DNA from: Artemisia argyi
Lineage: Eukaryota > Streptophyta > Magnoliopsida > Asterales > Asteraceae
Direction: 5' to 3'
Length of the DNA: 64,000 nucleotides
Assembly (NCBI GenBank): GCA_030686995.1
Contig: CM060706.1
Location: forward strand, 143,984,505-144,048,504
Both the position numbers and the translations under genes were made by a program. The notes under the pieces are model-generated. The model saw only the letters and a program-made list of their open reading frames with translations. It made no database searches and was not told the DNA's origin. This document shows, in pieces, positions 37,260 to 52,677 of this stretch. Each line of letters begins with the position of its first letter. Position 1 is the first letter of the stretch.

Positions 37260-40200
37260 TCTACCCCTTATTTAGATTTCATCCCCGAAATCTTTCGTCT
37301 ATTACTAATCAAAACTTGGTCATAACTTACGCACGTACATAACACTTACAACATTAAGCCATTACATTGCAACAATCTACTTATTTTGCAACTCAAGGCA
37401 CGCTATAACACATTCCATACCCTTAATCCATTTTATCTCTCGCTATATCCCTTAATCCATTTTATCTCTCGCTATAACATATGGCTTTAACCGTGTCATT
37501 ATGTCATCCGTGACAAAATTAAACAGTACCAACCATCATTATAACCAAATTCTATTACTTTTACACCACATTTTACTCACATTATTCTAGATTTTTCGTC
37601 AAGGACTACACGTCACTTGAGCAATCACACCATTCTCGCTATTACTTTCACATTTTTCATAGTCATTCCATTATTTCTTAAACATTTATACTATAACACC
37701 ACATTATCTTTAACCCTTTTCTATTAATTTCCATTAGATGCCATACTTTACTTGGGAAGATTCATTATTTTTACTTCATATAATCATATCTTGACCAATA
37801 CTTTTACAACTCAGATGAAATTATTATCATAGCATAGCGACCACCATGGTCGTTACTCACTTTACATCATGCCGTAAGGCATACTATAACGTCAATTTAA
37901 ACTTTTAAATTCTTCAACTTATACTCTTGACACCTAAATCATAGTTTTCTTATCAAGTCTTAACTAAAAGTCACTTCCCAATTCTTATCCCACCTTCCTT
38001 AGTCCCTATAATGTCTAATGAGTTTAAGTTTCCATTTCTACTCCCTTAACCCTACTCATGCCATGTCGGGAACACGTAAGCCCACTTGTTTATACTTCTT
38101 CCTTTACATAAAGAGGCGTCCCAATCAATGTAAACAAAGAAATATAAACTCATGGTTCGGCGATTTACAACTTCTTTATTTAAATGAAAATGCGTCCCAA
38201 TTCATCTAAATATAGAGATCATAAACCATCCTACTTACCCACTTCTGACGTAGCACTACAACTTCTATTACTCACTTTAACTTTTACCTTTTATACTTCT
38301 CATTCATTAGTTCCCAAGTCATATGTGTAAAACCTCGCAAAAATCCATATAATTAACAACATTTAATTATATATCAATCTCTATCATTATTTTAATCACC
38401 ATTTTTACAGGAAAATTTGAAATTTTCTTATTATATTAAATGGTCACGATTACGATACCACATAATTCACCAAACGACGAAACAAATTCTCGACACGTTT
38501 AACAAAACTAAATAATTCACTAATCCTATTTAATACTAATTACAACTAAATGGGCCCTTAATATCATCTCAGCCCAACCCACACGACAAACGCTATTCAT
38601 CAGGCCCAAATACAAAAGCCCATCACTTCCCTTTTTATTCCAAATCAGTCGACTAGACACCCTCCAAAACGACTCTTGTTCTCTCGATTTTTACACACGA
38701 CTTATATATATTTTTGTACTACCTCATTCCTCACCTTGCCGACTATTAGTGTGACAAAGCTCAGGTCCATAGGTCAAGTTTTGCTATGAATTTAGGAGGC
38801 AAAGTGTTCGACCCAAAACCAACTATACGATATATATAAAAACTTCAAAACTCAACCGTTTCGACTCTAGTTTGTTTCTACGAGTTTTATATATTATTTC
38901 TAGGATAATTATTTGTGTAGATACTCAGATTTGTCAGCTAGAATCAAGTCTTACATGATTTTTCCAAATCGTGTATATACATTAATACATGTCGACATGT
39001 ATTGTGACTCACAAGAACAACTTCCATATTTCATGCCCTCACATTCTTCCTAAAGTCCTAAGATCACAGTAAATATATAATAGAAATATCTCCTTACTAA
39101 CACAACATAGTAACTTATGTTTGTTGAGATAATTAGAACCATACGATATGCAAAAACGTCTCCTATATCTATCACTCGTTTACCACCTTTCTTCCTCCAC
39201 AAAATACTTCTAATAACTCTCAAAATAGCCTCTGAAAGTCCAGAGGTAATTCATTCGTGCGTTTGGAAGTTGAACGAGAAGACGGGTTTAGTTTATAAAT
39301 CAATACTTGGGTTTATAAACGAAACGTGAGAATCCTTGTGTTTTCCTCCATCACCTTCAACTCTCTACCATCCTAGAGGTGTAGTAAGTCCTCTCCTATC
39401 ATCTCTAATTCATTTCTTACGTTTCTACCTCACCATGCATCGCATAATATTGATTTCGAACGTATATAGTTTCATGTGTATTTTTACGTACGTATAAATT
39501 ATATAGAACCACAAACATTACTAGCCTCTATCTTGTGGAAGGCCTAGGAGTCACGATGCACACCCCTTTCACCTTTATTTTCACGTTACATGCATTTTAC
39601 GAACCCATTTTGAACCATTGATCACACGTTAAAACATGCAAAACCATAAAAATTCACCAAGTGTTTTTCCTTTTAGAATACGTCCCATGTCACTTAAAAA
39701 TGATCTTCTATCGTAAAATATGTATTAACGACCATATAATATTTTTACATAATCTATTAGAACACTTAACAAACTATCACTTTCGTATAAATAACTTGTA
39801 GAAACACTCACGTCTCGACCCTTAAAATTTGCCCAATTGAATCGACCCAAAACAGGTTGTAACTCAAACACTTAGAAAATTTACTAAGTCTTTTACCCAG
39901 ATAATACATGTCCCAAGTCGCTATATAAATGGCTTTGTAAAACTCGATTTAACTTAACAACATATCAATATTTTTATACGATCTATTAGACCACCTAGCT
40001 AGCAACCAATTTCGTATATAAAACTTGTACAAATAAGCTAGTCTCGACACTCAAAATTCACCAAAGTGAATCGCTATAAATCTATTTTGAAAACTAACTA
40101 TATTAACGACTTGGGCCTAAAAGCCCAATAAGCTGAAATTAAGCACTCCGTATAAGCTGAACCTAAAAGCTCTTTTGACATGATTTTAAAACATGAAAAA

Positions 40201-41126
40201 TGACATTTTTGATGAGCCCAACTCGTCTCACGATGTACGGTTTTTAAAACGTTAACGGGCCTTTAATTAGCTCGTTAAAAGCCCAATGATGAGAAAATAA
40301 GCTCTTGGCCTAATAAGCTGTTAAAATAAGCTTTTTATTACTAAAATAAGCTTCAGAAATTTTAATATAATTTTTCTCATAATTTTTGTGAATTTGGACT
40401 AAAAATGTAACGCGACGACACCTTCAGGGACTAAAACTGCCAAACTGTTAAAACTAAGGACTGGAACAGTAAAAACAGAAACTATAGGTTATAAAATGAC
40501 AACTTATCATTTACAAAGCTCAGAATTGGTTATTGGACAATTTAGAGGACTATAGATGTAAATTTTATATATAAAGGACTAACGGTGTAACGCTAACGCC
40601 GTTAGTATAAAAAGTGTAAAAATTGGAAAAGGACAAGGACCAACATATTATATTTGACATTCTTATTTTATTTTATATTTTACGTCACCCCATCACGTCA
40701 TATGCATTTTCATTACATTTTATTTATATATTAATTATTTTTACGTTAATAATATATATAACGACTTTTTAACTAATTATCATTACGTATTATTATCATC
40801 ATGGTTAAATAAGAAAAACTTTAGAAATAATAGCATATCTCGTCATACTATTATAAACATAACAATTCCATTTACATATCATCTTTTCATCTTAACGATT
40901 AATCGTTATTCGTTTACCAAATAGTATTTGGTTAGATTCTCAGATAAATTTATTTATCAGGTTCCGTATCAAAGACGTTTCCATAATCATTCTCATAATC
41001 TCATCCAACTTTACTTTTCATCATTCCCGTATCGATCAAGGTGAGTCATAGCCCCATTTCCAATACTTGTTTTTAAGTCATTGGGAGAGATACATGCTTA
41101 CATATACTTTGATAACTTTATAAGTA
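37260..41126. other. Degraded repeat DNA without readable genes
   Basis: AT-rich and interrupted in all frames. It is presumably the decayed interior of the old minus-strand retroelement that starts at 37259, but no gag, pol or RNase H motif could be read. Two poorly defined direct repeats around CCCTTAATCCATTTTATCTCTCGCTATA occur at 37418-37445 and 37448-37473. Confidence 0.45.
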
Positions 41127-42378
41127 TGTTGATATAAATAATGTTTAAAAACGTTATTAATATTTCTCAATAAACCTATGTTTTGATAATCACAAAACTC
41201 AAATCAAATTAAGTCAAGATTAAGACGTAAACAAGTATTTAGTAACAAATATTTATCTCTACATCTAATATCACTTAAGGTATGCATAAACTAAGCATCT
41301 TATGCATTACATGATCAAAGGAAACCTTGTCTTAAGACATAGTATTTTATAAAATGATATTAACATTTTATATATATTTGTAAATCATTTTTGGTATTGT
41401 TGTATTAAACTACAAAGATATGATTTCAAATTTCCAACCAAAACGGGCAAATTTTATCCAGAAAAACTTTTCTAACGTTCAGTAGGGCGGCCCCCTTAAT
41501 TATACTAGGCGGCCCCCTTAATCATTAAGGGGACCGCCCACTAATTAAGGGGACTTGCACGCTCCAGAACAGTATTTTCTGGCCCTTTAAATACTGGATC
41601 ATTTCACATATTTTTCTCACCTTTTTGCACTAAAAACTTTATGATCCAACCTCCATTTCTATATCAAAAATCCTTTGATCATATAATTCATAAGTCTTTG
41701 TTTCCAAGTGATCCAAAGCTTCATCCACTCAAGTGCAAGAAGAAGAACACTCCTCTACATCCATTTAATTGTAGTAGTGTTGTGATTAGCTATTTTCATA
41801 TTGTAGTAGTGTTAGATATTTGTAAAAGTGTTGTGAGAACTTGTTGATTGTACAAACTAGGTGTGTTGTAAAGTAGTGTAGTAGTTGTGATTTAGTTGTG
41901 CATAGAAGAAGGTGTGAAGTTGACAAGGTGTGAAGAAGGTGTGAAGTCTTGAAGAAGTTGTGAAGGTGTGAAGTCTTGAAGAAGTTGTGAGATTGGTTCT
42001 AGCTACGATTAGAACTCGACATTTAGCTTAGTGTCGTTAACTCGTGTAAGCTAAGGTGTGTAAGGTTTCTCCACCATAAGGAGTTTGTTGACATAGTGAA
42101 GAAAACTCTCGAGTGTGGTACTCGGGGAGTGGAGTAGGGCAAGGAAGGTGTCCTTGTAGCCGAACCACTATAAATTCGCGTGTTGTGGTTTGATCTTTCC
42201 AACTCTATCTTTTCTTCATTCAATTTCAATACTTTCATTATTAGATTAGACTTGCTTATATTGGTTGTTACTTGAACTCACTTGAGATCGAATCGAAAGT
42301 TTTTATAAGCTACAAAATATTTTGGAAATAAATTTAAAAAGGACGTAAAACTATTCAACCCCCTTCTAGTTTTCCACA
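41127..42378 (+). repeat. 5' LTR of a Ty1-copia-like (SIRE/Maximus-type) element, 1252 bp
   Basis: Starts TGTTGATATAAATAATG and ends TTTTCCACA, directly followed by AT and the PBS. An inverted, diverged relative of the same length lies at 59969-61238. Shared blocks include CTCGGGGAGTGGAGTAGGGC (42122) and GTGTCCTTGTAGCCGAACCA (42150). The LTR carries the GC-rich cassette and a TATA box (see separate entries). Confidence 0.9.
41485..41553 (+). promoter_or_regulatory. GC-rich palindromic cassette, LTR copy A
   Basis: Two GGGCGGCCCCCTTAAT-type half units (41485, 41509) face two ATTAAGGGGAC units (41524, 41542). The second palindrome reads CCCCCTTAATCATTAAGGGG. It lies about 33 bp upstream of the LTR TATA box (TTTAAATA, 41586-41593). 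The same module recurs at 56189, 59056, 60797 and 62536. Confidence 0.8.
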
Positions 42379-42380
42379 AT

Positions 42381-42394
42381 TGGTATCAGGAGCC
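42381..42394 (+). other. Primer-binding site, initiator-tRNA-Met type
   Basis: TGGTATCAGGAGCC lies 2 bp inside the LTR end. It matches the TGGTATCAGAGCC site normal for plant Ty1-copia elements except for one inserted G. Confidence 0.9.
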
Positions 42395-42446
42395 ACGTCT
42401 AGCAAGATCTTTAAAATATATTGTATTTTAAAACTTGTAACGATCT

Positions 42447-44294
42447 ATGGAATCTGAAAAATATTTAGAAGGGCAATCTATGCAAAGACCACCACTATTT
42501 GAAAGTGATGGATTTTTATATTGGAAAAATCGATTCGAAGCTTATGTGAAGTCAAAAGATCTAGATCTTTGGCATGTTATTACTAATGGTGATTTCTTAC
42601 CTATTCAAAATAACCCTGAAACAATGAAAGATGAAATCGTACCTTTTGAAAAACAAAATGATGATTTAAAAAGAAAACTTGCTAAAAATAATGAAGCAAA
42701 AATGGTTATTTATAATGTGCTACCACCTAAAGAGTACGAAAGGATCTTTATGTGTGAAACCGCAAAAGAAATTTGGAACTCTTTATTAATAACTCACCAA
42801 GGTAATAGTCAAGTCAAAGATAATAAGATAGATCTACTTGTTCAACAATATGAGCAATTCACGATTCCGGAAGAGGAATCAATTGATAATGCTTTTGCTA
42901 GATTTAACACTATCATCACAAGTTTAAAAGCACTTGATGAGAATTTTTCTAGTAAGAATTTTGTCAGGAAGTTTCTTAGGGCTCTTCACCCAAAATGGCG
43001 AGCTAAAGTGACGGCTATTGAAGAATCAAAGAATTTGTCAACATTACAACTTGATGAATTAATTGGAAATTTAAAAGTCTACGAAGCAATTATAAAGAAA
43101 GATTTCGAAATGGTCAAAGGAAAACGAGAGCAAAGCAAGTCAATCGCCTTGAAAGCTAGAAAGGAATCTAGTATCGAAGATAGCTCATCTTCCGAAAGTG
43201 ATGACGAAGAATATGCCATGGCCGTAAGAGATTTCAAGAAATTCTTCAAAAGGCGAGGAAGATTTGTAAGACAACCACATGATGAAAAGAAAGCATTTCA
43301 AAAGAGTAAGGATGACAAGAATGAAAGGAAATGTTTCAAGTGTGGTGATCCAAATCACCTCATTGAAAAATGTCCAATGATGACAAGAGATCAAAATCAA
43401 AGAGCATTTGTTGGAGGAGCTTGGAGTGATAGTGATGAAGATGAGAAAGAAACGACAAAGGGAGAGAAGTGTCTTATGGCGAAGACATCAAATGAGGTAC
43501 GTTCCGAAACCGAATATTTTAGTGATGAAAATTTATCATTAGATGAAAAAGACTTAGATAATGAATATAATAGACTATGCAAATTAGGACAACTAGTAAT
43601 GGCCAAAAACAAATCACTAAAATACATAAACAATCAATTGGAAAATGAAGTACTAGAACTAAAAATTAAAATACATCAACTTGAAAAAGGTAAAGAAATT
43701 TTTGAAGAATGTAAATCATGTCAAGAGCTTAAAGGTGAAAACGAAATACTCGGGGAAGAAATTCGCAAACTTGATAAATTTGAAAATAGTAGTCACTTAC
43801 TTAGTAAAATAATAAGTATTCAAAGAGTATCCGGAGATAAAACCGGTTTAGGATTTAACTCAAATGAAGCTTCAACAAGCGAGATTAAAAATGTCAAATT
43901 CGAAAATGAACTTAATGAACAAAAACCTCTAAAATCTAATACTAAGTATATACTTATTAATGATAGAAAAATACCTCTTGCTAACAATGAAGAAGTAAAA
44001 GCTTTTTATAAACCGTCTTTAAAAACCGAAGTAGAATCTTCTAAACCTAAGACAAGATCTAAAACTCCACCACCTAGAAAACCAAATAATCCTCATCCTA
44101 GGTCTAAAACACCTCAACCAAGAAGAAACCAAAATAGGCAAAACTATAATAACAATAGTAATCAAATGTGGAACTACCAACAAAACTACAATCCTTGGGG
44201 TATACTACCACCTTTCATGCATCCTAGTCAAATGTTAAACACGTTTGGACCAAACAACTTTGGACCAAAGAGGCAATGGGGTCCGAATAGCTAG
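42447..44294 (+). CDS. Ty1-copia Gag protein, 615 aa, intact
   Basis: Capsid/nucleocapsid precursor of a copia element. The ATG lies 53 bp after the PBS. Residues 10-60 ([21 protein letters not shown]) form the DUF4219-like N-terminus. Residues 75-210 are the UBN2/Gag domain ([56 protein letters not shown]). A CCHC zinc knuckle, [14 protein letters not shown], sits at about residues 292-305. A long charged coiled coil follows (about 365-440). The basic C-terminus is rich in P, R and N ([20 protein letters not shown]). The C-terminal extension and a separate stop after gag are usual in the SIRE/Maximus group. No protease, integrase or RT is readable downstream before the (TA)n block. The frame is fully open, so Gag may be made without Pol. 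Confidence 0.92.
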   Translation: MESEKYLEGQSMQRPPLFESDGFLYWKNRFEAYVKSKDLDLWHVITNGDFLPIQNNPETMKDEIVPFEKQNDDLKRKLAKNNEAKMVIYNVLPPKEYERIFMCETAKEIWNSLLITHQGNSQVKDNKIDLLVQQYEQFTIPEEESIDNAFARFNTIITSLKALDENFSSKNFVRKFLRALHPKWRAKVTAIEESKNLSTLQLDELIGNLKVYEAIIKKDFEMVKGKREQSKSIALKARKESSIEDSSSSESDDEEYAMAVRDFKKFFKRRGRFVRQPHDEKKAFQKSKDDKNERKCFKCGDPNHLIEKCPMMTRDQNQRAFVGGAWSDSDEDEKETTKGEKCLMAKTSNEVRSETEYFSDENLSLDEKDLDNEYNRLCKLGQLVMAKNKSLKYINNQLENEVLELKIKIHQLEKGKEIFEECKSCQELKGENEILGEEIRKLDKFENSSHLLSKIISIQRVSGDKTGLGFNSNEASTSEIKNVKFENELNEQKPLKSNTKYILINDRKIPLANNEEVKAFYKPSLKTEVESSKPKTRSKTPPPRKPNNPHPRSKTPQPRRNQNRQNYNNNSNQMWNYQQNYNPWGILPPFMHPSQMLNTFGPNNFGPKRQWGPNS

Positions 44295-44502
44295 ATGAAC
44301 ATTCCTTGAGGCAATCTTGAAGTTTTTCTCAAACGTAGACTTTTTTAAAGTCTATATGTCATCTTGAAGATTTTGAAGATTTTTGTTGAAGACCACCGGG
44401 TACGCCATTCTTTCACAACTCATTGCCATGCTTAGATAAATATGCTTTGTTTGATTACGTTGTTTGTATAGATATAGCTTGCTATATTCCTCTATTTGTT
44501 CG
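44295..44502 (+). other. Region after gag, no pol
   Basis: A short unique stretch follows the gag stop and then runs into the (TA)n array. The protease/integrase region expected here is missing, so the element is truncated or a non-autonomous derivative. Confidence 0.5.

Positions 44503-44865
<363 letters not shown>

Positions 44866-44940
<75 letters not shown>
44866..44940. repeat. (TA)n microsatellite, right of MITE
   Basis: About 36 TA units directly abut the MITE end. Confidence 0.97.
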
Positions 44941-44943
<3 letters not shown>

Positions 44944-47900
44944 TCATACTTATTATATTAGATATATATACGTATATATATATACATACTTGCACATAAC
45001 CTAGATACGTCATTAGTTGACTTTCTATAACTCCAGGAAATTGTTCGTTATCGAACCCTTTCCTTCCCCCTCGCGTTACTTTTGATCCTTTACGTTCAAT
45101 ACGAAATTCTATTATGTCCACTTTTAGAAAACTCATGATGATGAAGGGATATGAGCCAAGTGGACTATTATCATGTAAGAACGCCTTCGCACGTGAACAC
45201 TATGGATGAAACAAACTCCTTTCGCCGACTATATTCTATCCTCGTTATCATCTCTCAAACCTCACCTATCTACTCATCATTCACTCACATTTATACAAAC
45301 TCCTTTCGCCGACGGGCGGGCATGACTTGTAATAATAGTTTGGATGGTTTTACTTATAATTATTATTTTTATGGTGTCAGTTAACGGAAAATTATTTTTA
45401 AGAACGTCGATTTTATTTAATTTTTTTATGGTATTAATTTACGTTTAATAAATTTTAAGAAAAGGTTCTCAAAAGGGCAGTTACGTTAAGTATTCGATGT
45501 TAGTTTTCTTATCTACAAATTTATAATGTAGAACAATAGGTTGATATTTTTTAAAAAATAGTCATCGATAATATAAAACAAATTTTTTCGTCTTTAGCGT
45601 TCATGTAATATATGTAAAAAGCTTGATATAATCACATAAACAAAAAAAAAAATAAAAAAAAAATATATGTTGATGTTTTTGAATAGCCGTGGGAAAACTA
45701 CATATATATGCTTGTGGAGAATAGCACATAAAAGCAAACTTATAACCTATGAAGGAATTTTTTTGTAGACAACGTTGTTTGTGAAATTGATGTAGTTGTC
45801 ATCTTTGTCACAGCATACCACTTTTCGACCTTTCTTAATTTTTACCTATGAGTAGCTACATAATACATATAGTTGTTCATGTGAAAAAGTTGGCGGCTGC
45901 AACTATATACATTGCTCTTTTCTATTATGTTCATCATGTGACCATATTCTGCAGAAAATAAATGTAATTCTACTAAAAGATACAGCTACTCTAATTGTTA
46001 AAGGTAGTCAAAACTGTTTAGGTGCTAATATCTCTGATGTGATTCGCACTACTGAAACATATTCTCACCATCTTTTTTATGTCTTCGCATTGCAGGCTGG
46101 TGAGACCAGCTCATGGGAAGGGTGCTAATATCATCCTTATTCAACTTTGACTTTTACACTTATATAACATTCAAAATATAGACGTGGAAAACTGACTAAC
46201 AAACTCTCTGTTATCAGACTATGGTTGCTATTAATCTCCTTTCAAAATACTCAAAAACAAATTATTTGAAGCTCATTAATTAAACATGTTACTGCATTTC
46301 AATTACAACATCTGGTACACATATCCATTAAATTCTAATTAAATAACCGTGTTACCTTTTTTCTTATGCCTAAAAGAACCCGTTAACAACTTTTACTTTT
46401 TACTTTTTGTGTTTTTTCACAAAAGATAACGCTTTTCTTGTAAACAATAAAAACAAACCATTAGTCTAGCACTTTTAGCTTCATTACACGGTGAGTGATA
46501 CGCATCCATGCATTTCTTTAGTTCCAATTTTACTCTGCAGATTTCATCATCTATTTCCTGCACTAATCAACTCTATATATGAAACAATAACTCGTTATGC
46601 GAAATTGTTTAGTGACTCAACTTACTGTTTTTTGGGAAGATGTGGAAAGCCCATGATGATCTGATGCTTGCGATTTGTTTAAAAAAGTGGAATTTGATTG
46701 CTTTGAAAAGAAAAAATGTCATGGATTTGGATGTTCTGAACGTCAATCTGATGAGAAAGTTCTTGAATGTGTATGCATATATACTTTAAAAAAACGAACT
46801 CAAGCTTTGGAAAAAGTTGATTGAATGATTGATTGATTGTTAATGAATAAAAACGATATGAAGGTTTAATTTTTTGCAGTTGATATATTTTACTTACAAA
46901 TGCATTAGTTGCATGGGCGGGTTTGATTATAATTATCGTTGGAATGTATTAATTAACGGAAAATAATATATAAGGAAAGCAGGAATGACTTATAAATATT
47001 GTTGGAAGGGATTAGTTATCGGAAAATAATATATAAGAAAATAATTGAGGATCAACAATTACTGAACTTTCAAAAGGTTTAAATTTGTTGTTTAGAAGAT
47101 AGAATATTATTTAAATTATAATTCGAACTAAAAATTATTTATAAGAGATTTTGCTTGTTTTTTTGTATCATTGGAAGATATTAGTTAATGGAAAAGAATA
47201 TATAAATGTATGAATTTGTTTTTTTAATTCATTAAGAATAAAGAATACTTGCTACTATTGGATCTGCAATATAATGTCTAAATTATTTATCTGGAATATT
47301 TAATCGTTATTTTGTCAAGAATATATAGGACTTTCATCGAATATGAGAAAAAAAAAAGTTTCATAGTGGTACGCAAGAACAAAGTATTAAAGCATAGCTC
47401 GCCCGATAGGCGAGCAAGCCTTATGAATATTATTAAAAAAAACTTAAGTTAATGAAAATAAGCTATAAACATACAAAATTTTTAATCGAATGCATTAAGA
47501 ACGAAAAAAAAAACGGTTATCGAATATGAGAGAGAAAAAAGTTTCAAAGTGATACACAATAACAAAGTATCAAACAACATGAGATAAATAGTATCAAATC
47601 AATGTATAAACAGTAACATGAAATACATTACAACGTTATATTAACAGCATGAGATAAATAAATATTATAAAATTACTACTCTTCACATGTCAATTTCATG
47701 AACTTGTATATTAAACTTCATGCCTATAGTAATTAATGTTAAGGTGTATGTGTGTACGCTTAATTTTCATTAATGATTCATAACCGAAAAAGAACAATCA
47801 CCGTCCCACTATCTCGGGTATGTTTGACAAAAGTAACTGTTGCTTGAACTGGTGCTTGTGCTGGAGATGGTGCTGGTGCTAGAGATTATAAAAAGAGATT

Positions 47901-48779
47901 ATTTTTATAAGCTACATGAAGTAACTTTTGGTTTTAAGAGATTATGAAAGATTATATTTTTTAGAATCTCTTATAAGTTATGTCTGCCAAACAAAGATTA
48001 TTTTTTAAGTAGTTTATTTTTTGAAAAAATGAGCACAATATCCCAACAATCTTGTGTGTCAAACATAGCCCTCATCCTAAGAAATTACATTTAATCTTGA
48101 CTAAAATCCTAGCCAAATTAAAATAAAGTATGTAGTTTATTCAAGGCTTGCATAGTGACGTGTTGCATAAGAGCGGTTAACACATTGGATGCGATTATAG
48201 TTTTCTAGTAGGATTAAAGAAACAATAATATTATTACTGGGTTGACCTATCCTATTATTGTAGTTTCATGTTTGTCTTGTGCACAACCAAGAGAGACCAT
48301 ATTCTTAGTTCATCCATCATATAGATCAGAGCCTAATATCACGTTATGGGACGAGTAACCACCAAGTAAACAAACGTTATTCATCTTTTATATACCTAGA
48401 TTGTAAACCCTCTTAATAAGCCCTATGCTTATGAACATAATATCCAAATCAAAGATTTAGAAGCATTTACCTTGTTGTGTAGCAACTACTAATGAAAACG
48501 GGTAATAACCTAGATTTTATATCAAAAACGTACTTTATTGGTTTGACATGTATCATGCGTATATAGAGCTGAGATTGATTTTTAACATTATATAAACCCG
48601 CTCTTTTAATACGTGTAACTTGTTATGTAAACATCTTATAGTTCTTTAATTGACTCAACAATCCTTATCTAAGTAGCTGCAAATGAAGATAAATTATAGA
48701 ATGAGCCAAGAAAAATAAAGAGGAACTTATAGGCAATTTGCACAATGGTTTGTTTTTTTTTTTATATATCTTTGTCAAT
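44941..48779. other. AT-rich DNA without recognisable genes
   Basis: No domain or RNA gene was recognised. At 46919-47040 the phrase GGAATGTATTAATTAACGGAAAATAATATATAAG recurs with variation (46938, 47008, 47171), suggesting decayed short repeats. At 47843-47882 there is a short GGTGCTTGTGCTGGAGATGG repeat. Confidence 0.45.
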
Positions 48780-51700
48780 AGCATTACATCATGAAAGCAT
48801 TAAAGAAATAATCTGACCCGAAGAGTTGCATATAACAGAAAAAAATGACTACCAAATATTTGTGATCCACAAACATCAATTTAAGGATTAGACAATTTTT
48901 TGCTTGTGTGAGCGAGCTCCCATGAATTACTTTTTTGATTAACCCAAACTTGATGCAACAAGCCATGCAATAAATACAACCAGTTTGAGAATAGCCCAAC
49001 CACATCATATATCTTGCGGTTAACTTGGGTTGGGATGTCCGCATACTATATAACAGTCATATATTCGAATAATAACCATATATGTTGATAAATGGGGTTT
49101 GGTATTGATCAGAATGAGCGAGGCATATTAGACCTGCAAATATTAATTATGCTCACAAAGGAAAAACATTATTACAATAACAATACTAATTATAAGCTAT
49201 AAATAACTGAGAGGTTGTATGCATAGAATAAAGACACAAAAAAATCTTACAACTTAGTTTCTGTATTAGACTTCCCTTTTCGGCTAAACTTTTTGGTTTG
49301 ACCCGTTTGTAAAATATAACCATTATAGATCGTAAGAAAATGTGGCATCTCCACTCAAAAAAAACAAAATGATAACCCTATTATAAATTATAAGTAACAG
49401 TGACATCTCTACCCAAACAAAACAATATGGTAAATCAAAAGTTAATTACGTTTGAGAGTTAGGTGATTGATTCAAGCATTGATATTCATGAGTCATGATG
49501 ATGCCCATGTTGCCCCCATTGCACTGATATACGCATAAAGATACAATTCTTGGGTATAAGTTTAAGAGGTCAATATAACTTTAAACTGCACTACTTACCT
49601 TTGGAGCTGGCTGTTTCATATGGGTTTGCATCTCAACAATCGAAACATTTTTCACAATAATAGCATTGTTTCATTGACCTCTTTGAAGTGGCAGATGCAT
49701 TACGTACACTCCTGTCATTAAAAGATATGTCATTTCACTTCACGATAAACTAAACACCATTTTGAACTCAAACATATGCATTATATTATTCAAATTGTTA
49801 GTATCCTCTTAAAGCGTTGACTTAACCACAAATTAAGTAAGGAATTCTTCATTTAAACAACATGTACAGTAATAAGTAGCTTGCACTAAAACACAATGAC
49901 AATGGAACAATCAGATATTGTTTGAATTACCTTATTTTGTGGAAGTGTTTGCGAACGAATATCTGCTTAAGTACCAACCTCCTTGTTTTTATGACTCAGA
50001 TACAAAATTCATAACCGGGGTATACCATCGTAGGCTCGTATCCGAAAACACTATTAAGTTAAGATTATGACAGTTATGGCCTTCTCTGTAGCTTGCATTT
50101 TTTATATATTGTTGTAGGAATAAAGAAAAGATGTACTATCATATAGCATTATAAGTTATAACTATGATACATTTGCTAATTTTTGACAAACAAAGTATCT
50201 AACATTAAATATGTCATATTAATATGAGAATGAAAGTAGGTACCTTTAAATAACTTTTGCAGACGTAAGATTATAGTTTATTTGTGTTCACCTTTACAAA
50301 AAGAACTATCGGCGAACATGAAAGTCATTACAGTCACAGAAGCAAAAGTTGTTGCCTTACTCAAACCCATCATTGCGGCTCGAGTAGCCAGGTCTAGCCC
50401 CTGTCGTAGTCGTTATATTTTTTGTTATATAATCATATAAACAAAGTATCAGTATATAACATTGATATATGGAAAATGGCTTACTTGAGCTGTAACTATG
50501 CATAATAAGACTATAAGCATGGTTAGGAAAAATGACAAAAGAACCCAATATCGACCTTGGAATTCAAAATGCTCGTGAAAGTGGCATTCCTATCAGTGCT
50601 GGTAGAGATTCTGATACATTTAATGACAATAACTGTCAATGCCTCGCGGAAGAGTGTTGTTTTCTCTCCAAGAAATTTGTCAGGAGTAGAGGAAAAGGTT
50701 GTGGAAAGTTTGAATTTCAGTTTAAACATACCCTATGAATCAGTAAAGATAAGATATCAAATTAGGTCGTCTTTAAGATCAAGCAAGATGTTTAGGGGTT
50801 CCACTTATACCTTAGATTCTAGTGTTCAAAGAGGCTTACAGAATATCGACAACGACCAAAGGAACTCCATGTTAAGTAAATCAGTGGTTGCGTTGTCTTT
50901 TGATCATTTGACTACCAAAACAAATGACACGACTGTTCAAGCATCTTCTAACATATATATTATATTCAGTATTGAGGGAATCAGTGATCAAGATACTGTC
51001 ACATGATGCGGAACATAACACATGTCAGAATGGTATATAGCTGCCAGAGATTTAAAGTTCACACAAAATTATCGCTTGCAAATACCAAGACAAAATAAAA
51101 TACTTATCAAACACCTAAGAGGCCTCTTAAAAACTTGTAAATTATTGAGCAAAATATGTGGAAAAGAACTTACAGTAAGGGCCATGGTCCACCTTTGCTT
51201 GGTGTCTTTCTTCGGTCTCCATAAAACAATATTGGTGATGTCACGGATGCCACCATGTTTTTTCATCACCATTAAATGCATCACCATTGACCTTAATTTC
51301 GTTGACCATCATTACTGCTCTATAACCATCCAAGTCCTTGTTCTCCGTCCAATGAATAGATTCATCAAGTTCATCAGCGTCTTATTCAGTTATTCGTTAA
51401 GATCAGTATAACCAAAGTCAATAAACTGGTGCAATAGATGGCTGGAGCACTAAGAAGGTGTTTGGCATTGCATTTGAAAACTGAGTATATGAATTAAATT
51501 TATTTTCCATGGTAAAACTCTATAATACAGTAGCATTATGTTGTAGATCTGACGATCATCTTGTTGTGCATCGGGTGTTGGCCTTTTAAGATCTCAACAT
51601 ATTTCAATGCATACCCTGCTGCTTCATTAATGTGTTCAAAGAACTTCACCCATACGAAATGTTATCAACAACCTGCACATCATAAGAAATTATGTTTTTT

Positions 51701-52677
51701 GATAAAATAATGATGTGGCTAAAGCAACCAATTCAGAGCAAGAACTTGAGGGAGCCATACCAAGGTCTCGTTTCATCATCTGAACCAACAGGTGAATCGT
51801 ACACTCCCTCAATATCGATGTTTAAAGCACCCTCAAGGTGAGTTGATACTTCGCACAACACCATCACCCCATACATTTGCCTGCCCACACATATGTAGAA
51901 AATACATGAATGTTTATACACCTACACCTAAAGTAAGAGGAGGCACAATTGGTGGTTCAGCGGTTGAAACTGAACCGAACCTAAACTTGCCCTTACTACA
52001 AAAGTGAGCCGGTGACCCAATTTAAACCAAACCCAACCTTTTTAAGCCAAACACATGTTGCTCGATAAAATGTGTCAAATTTAAATTCAGGCTCTTAATT
52101 GCAGACTTGCAGGCTAACTTGCAGACAAAATTCAAGGTTTCGATTTAAATGCCTTCATTTGTCACATAAAGGGTGATAGAAACAAACCCGTGAAATTTCC
52201 GAATATGCTCCAGAGGTTATGAAGCCAACACTTGATGTGTCAACGTTGCTCCTAACAGTAAACCTATTAAATGAAAACAGGAAAATGGTTAGCAATCAAT
52301 TAGAAAGTTAGGTAATCGCCATTTGTACTAAACACTAATGTCCATCATCACAAACCTGCTAAGATAGCTACACATTAGCAAAAAGTATCGCCCATTTTAG
52401 TTTATATACTGTAGTAATTATAATAAGCTTTTGCAGCTATCTGTGACCCAATTATTACCCAGTATTATTAGTTTCACTATACCCAATAACTACCACAACT
52501 TAATAATTATATAATTAATTCCACCACTCAATTGAAACAAACCGGAGTTGATGTAATGTAAAAGGAATGGTAAATCATGCTACCTTTACACGTATGCATA
52601 TTTCTGGAATGGAAAAACCTACCTATGTTATTTGCAACACATTCGAAGAATGCCCACAGAGTCATGTCAATTCAGCC

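Noticed and set aside
41485..41553. The GC-rich palindromes as a CRISPR array or rho-independent terminators
   Set aside because: This is plant nuclear DNA. Units are not regularly spaced with unique spacers, and they sit upstream of TATA boxes, not at gene ends.
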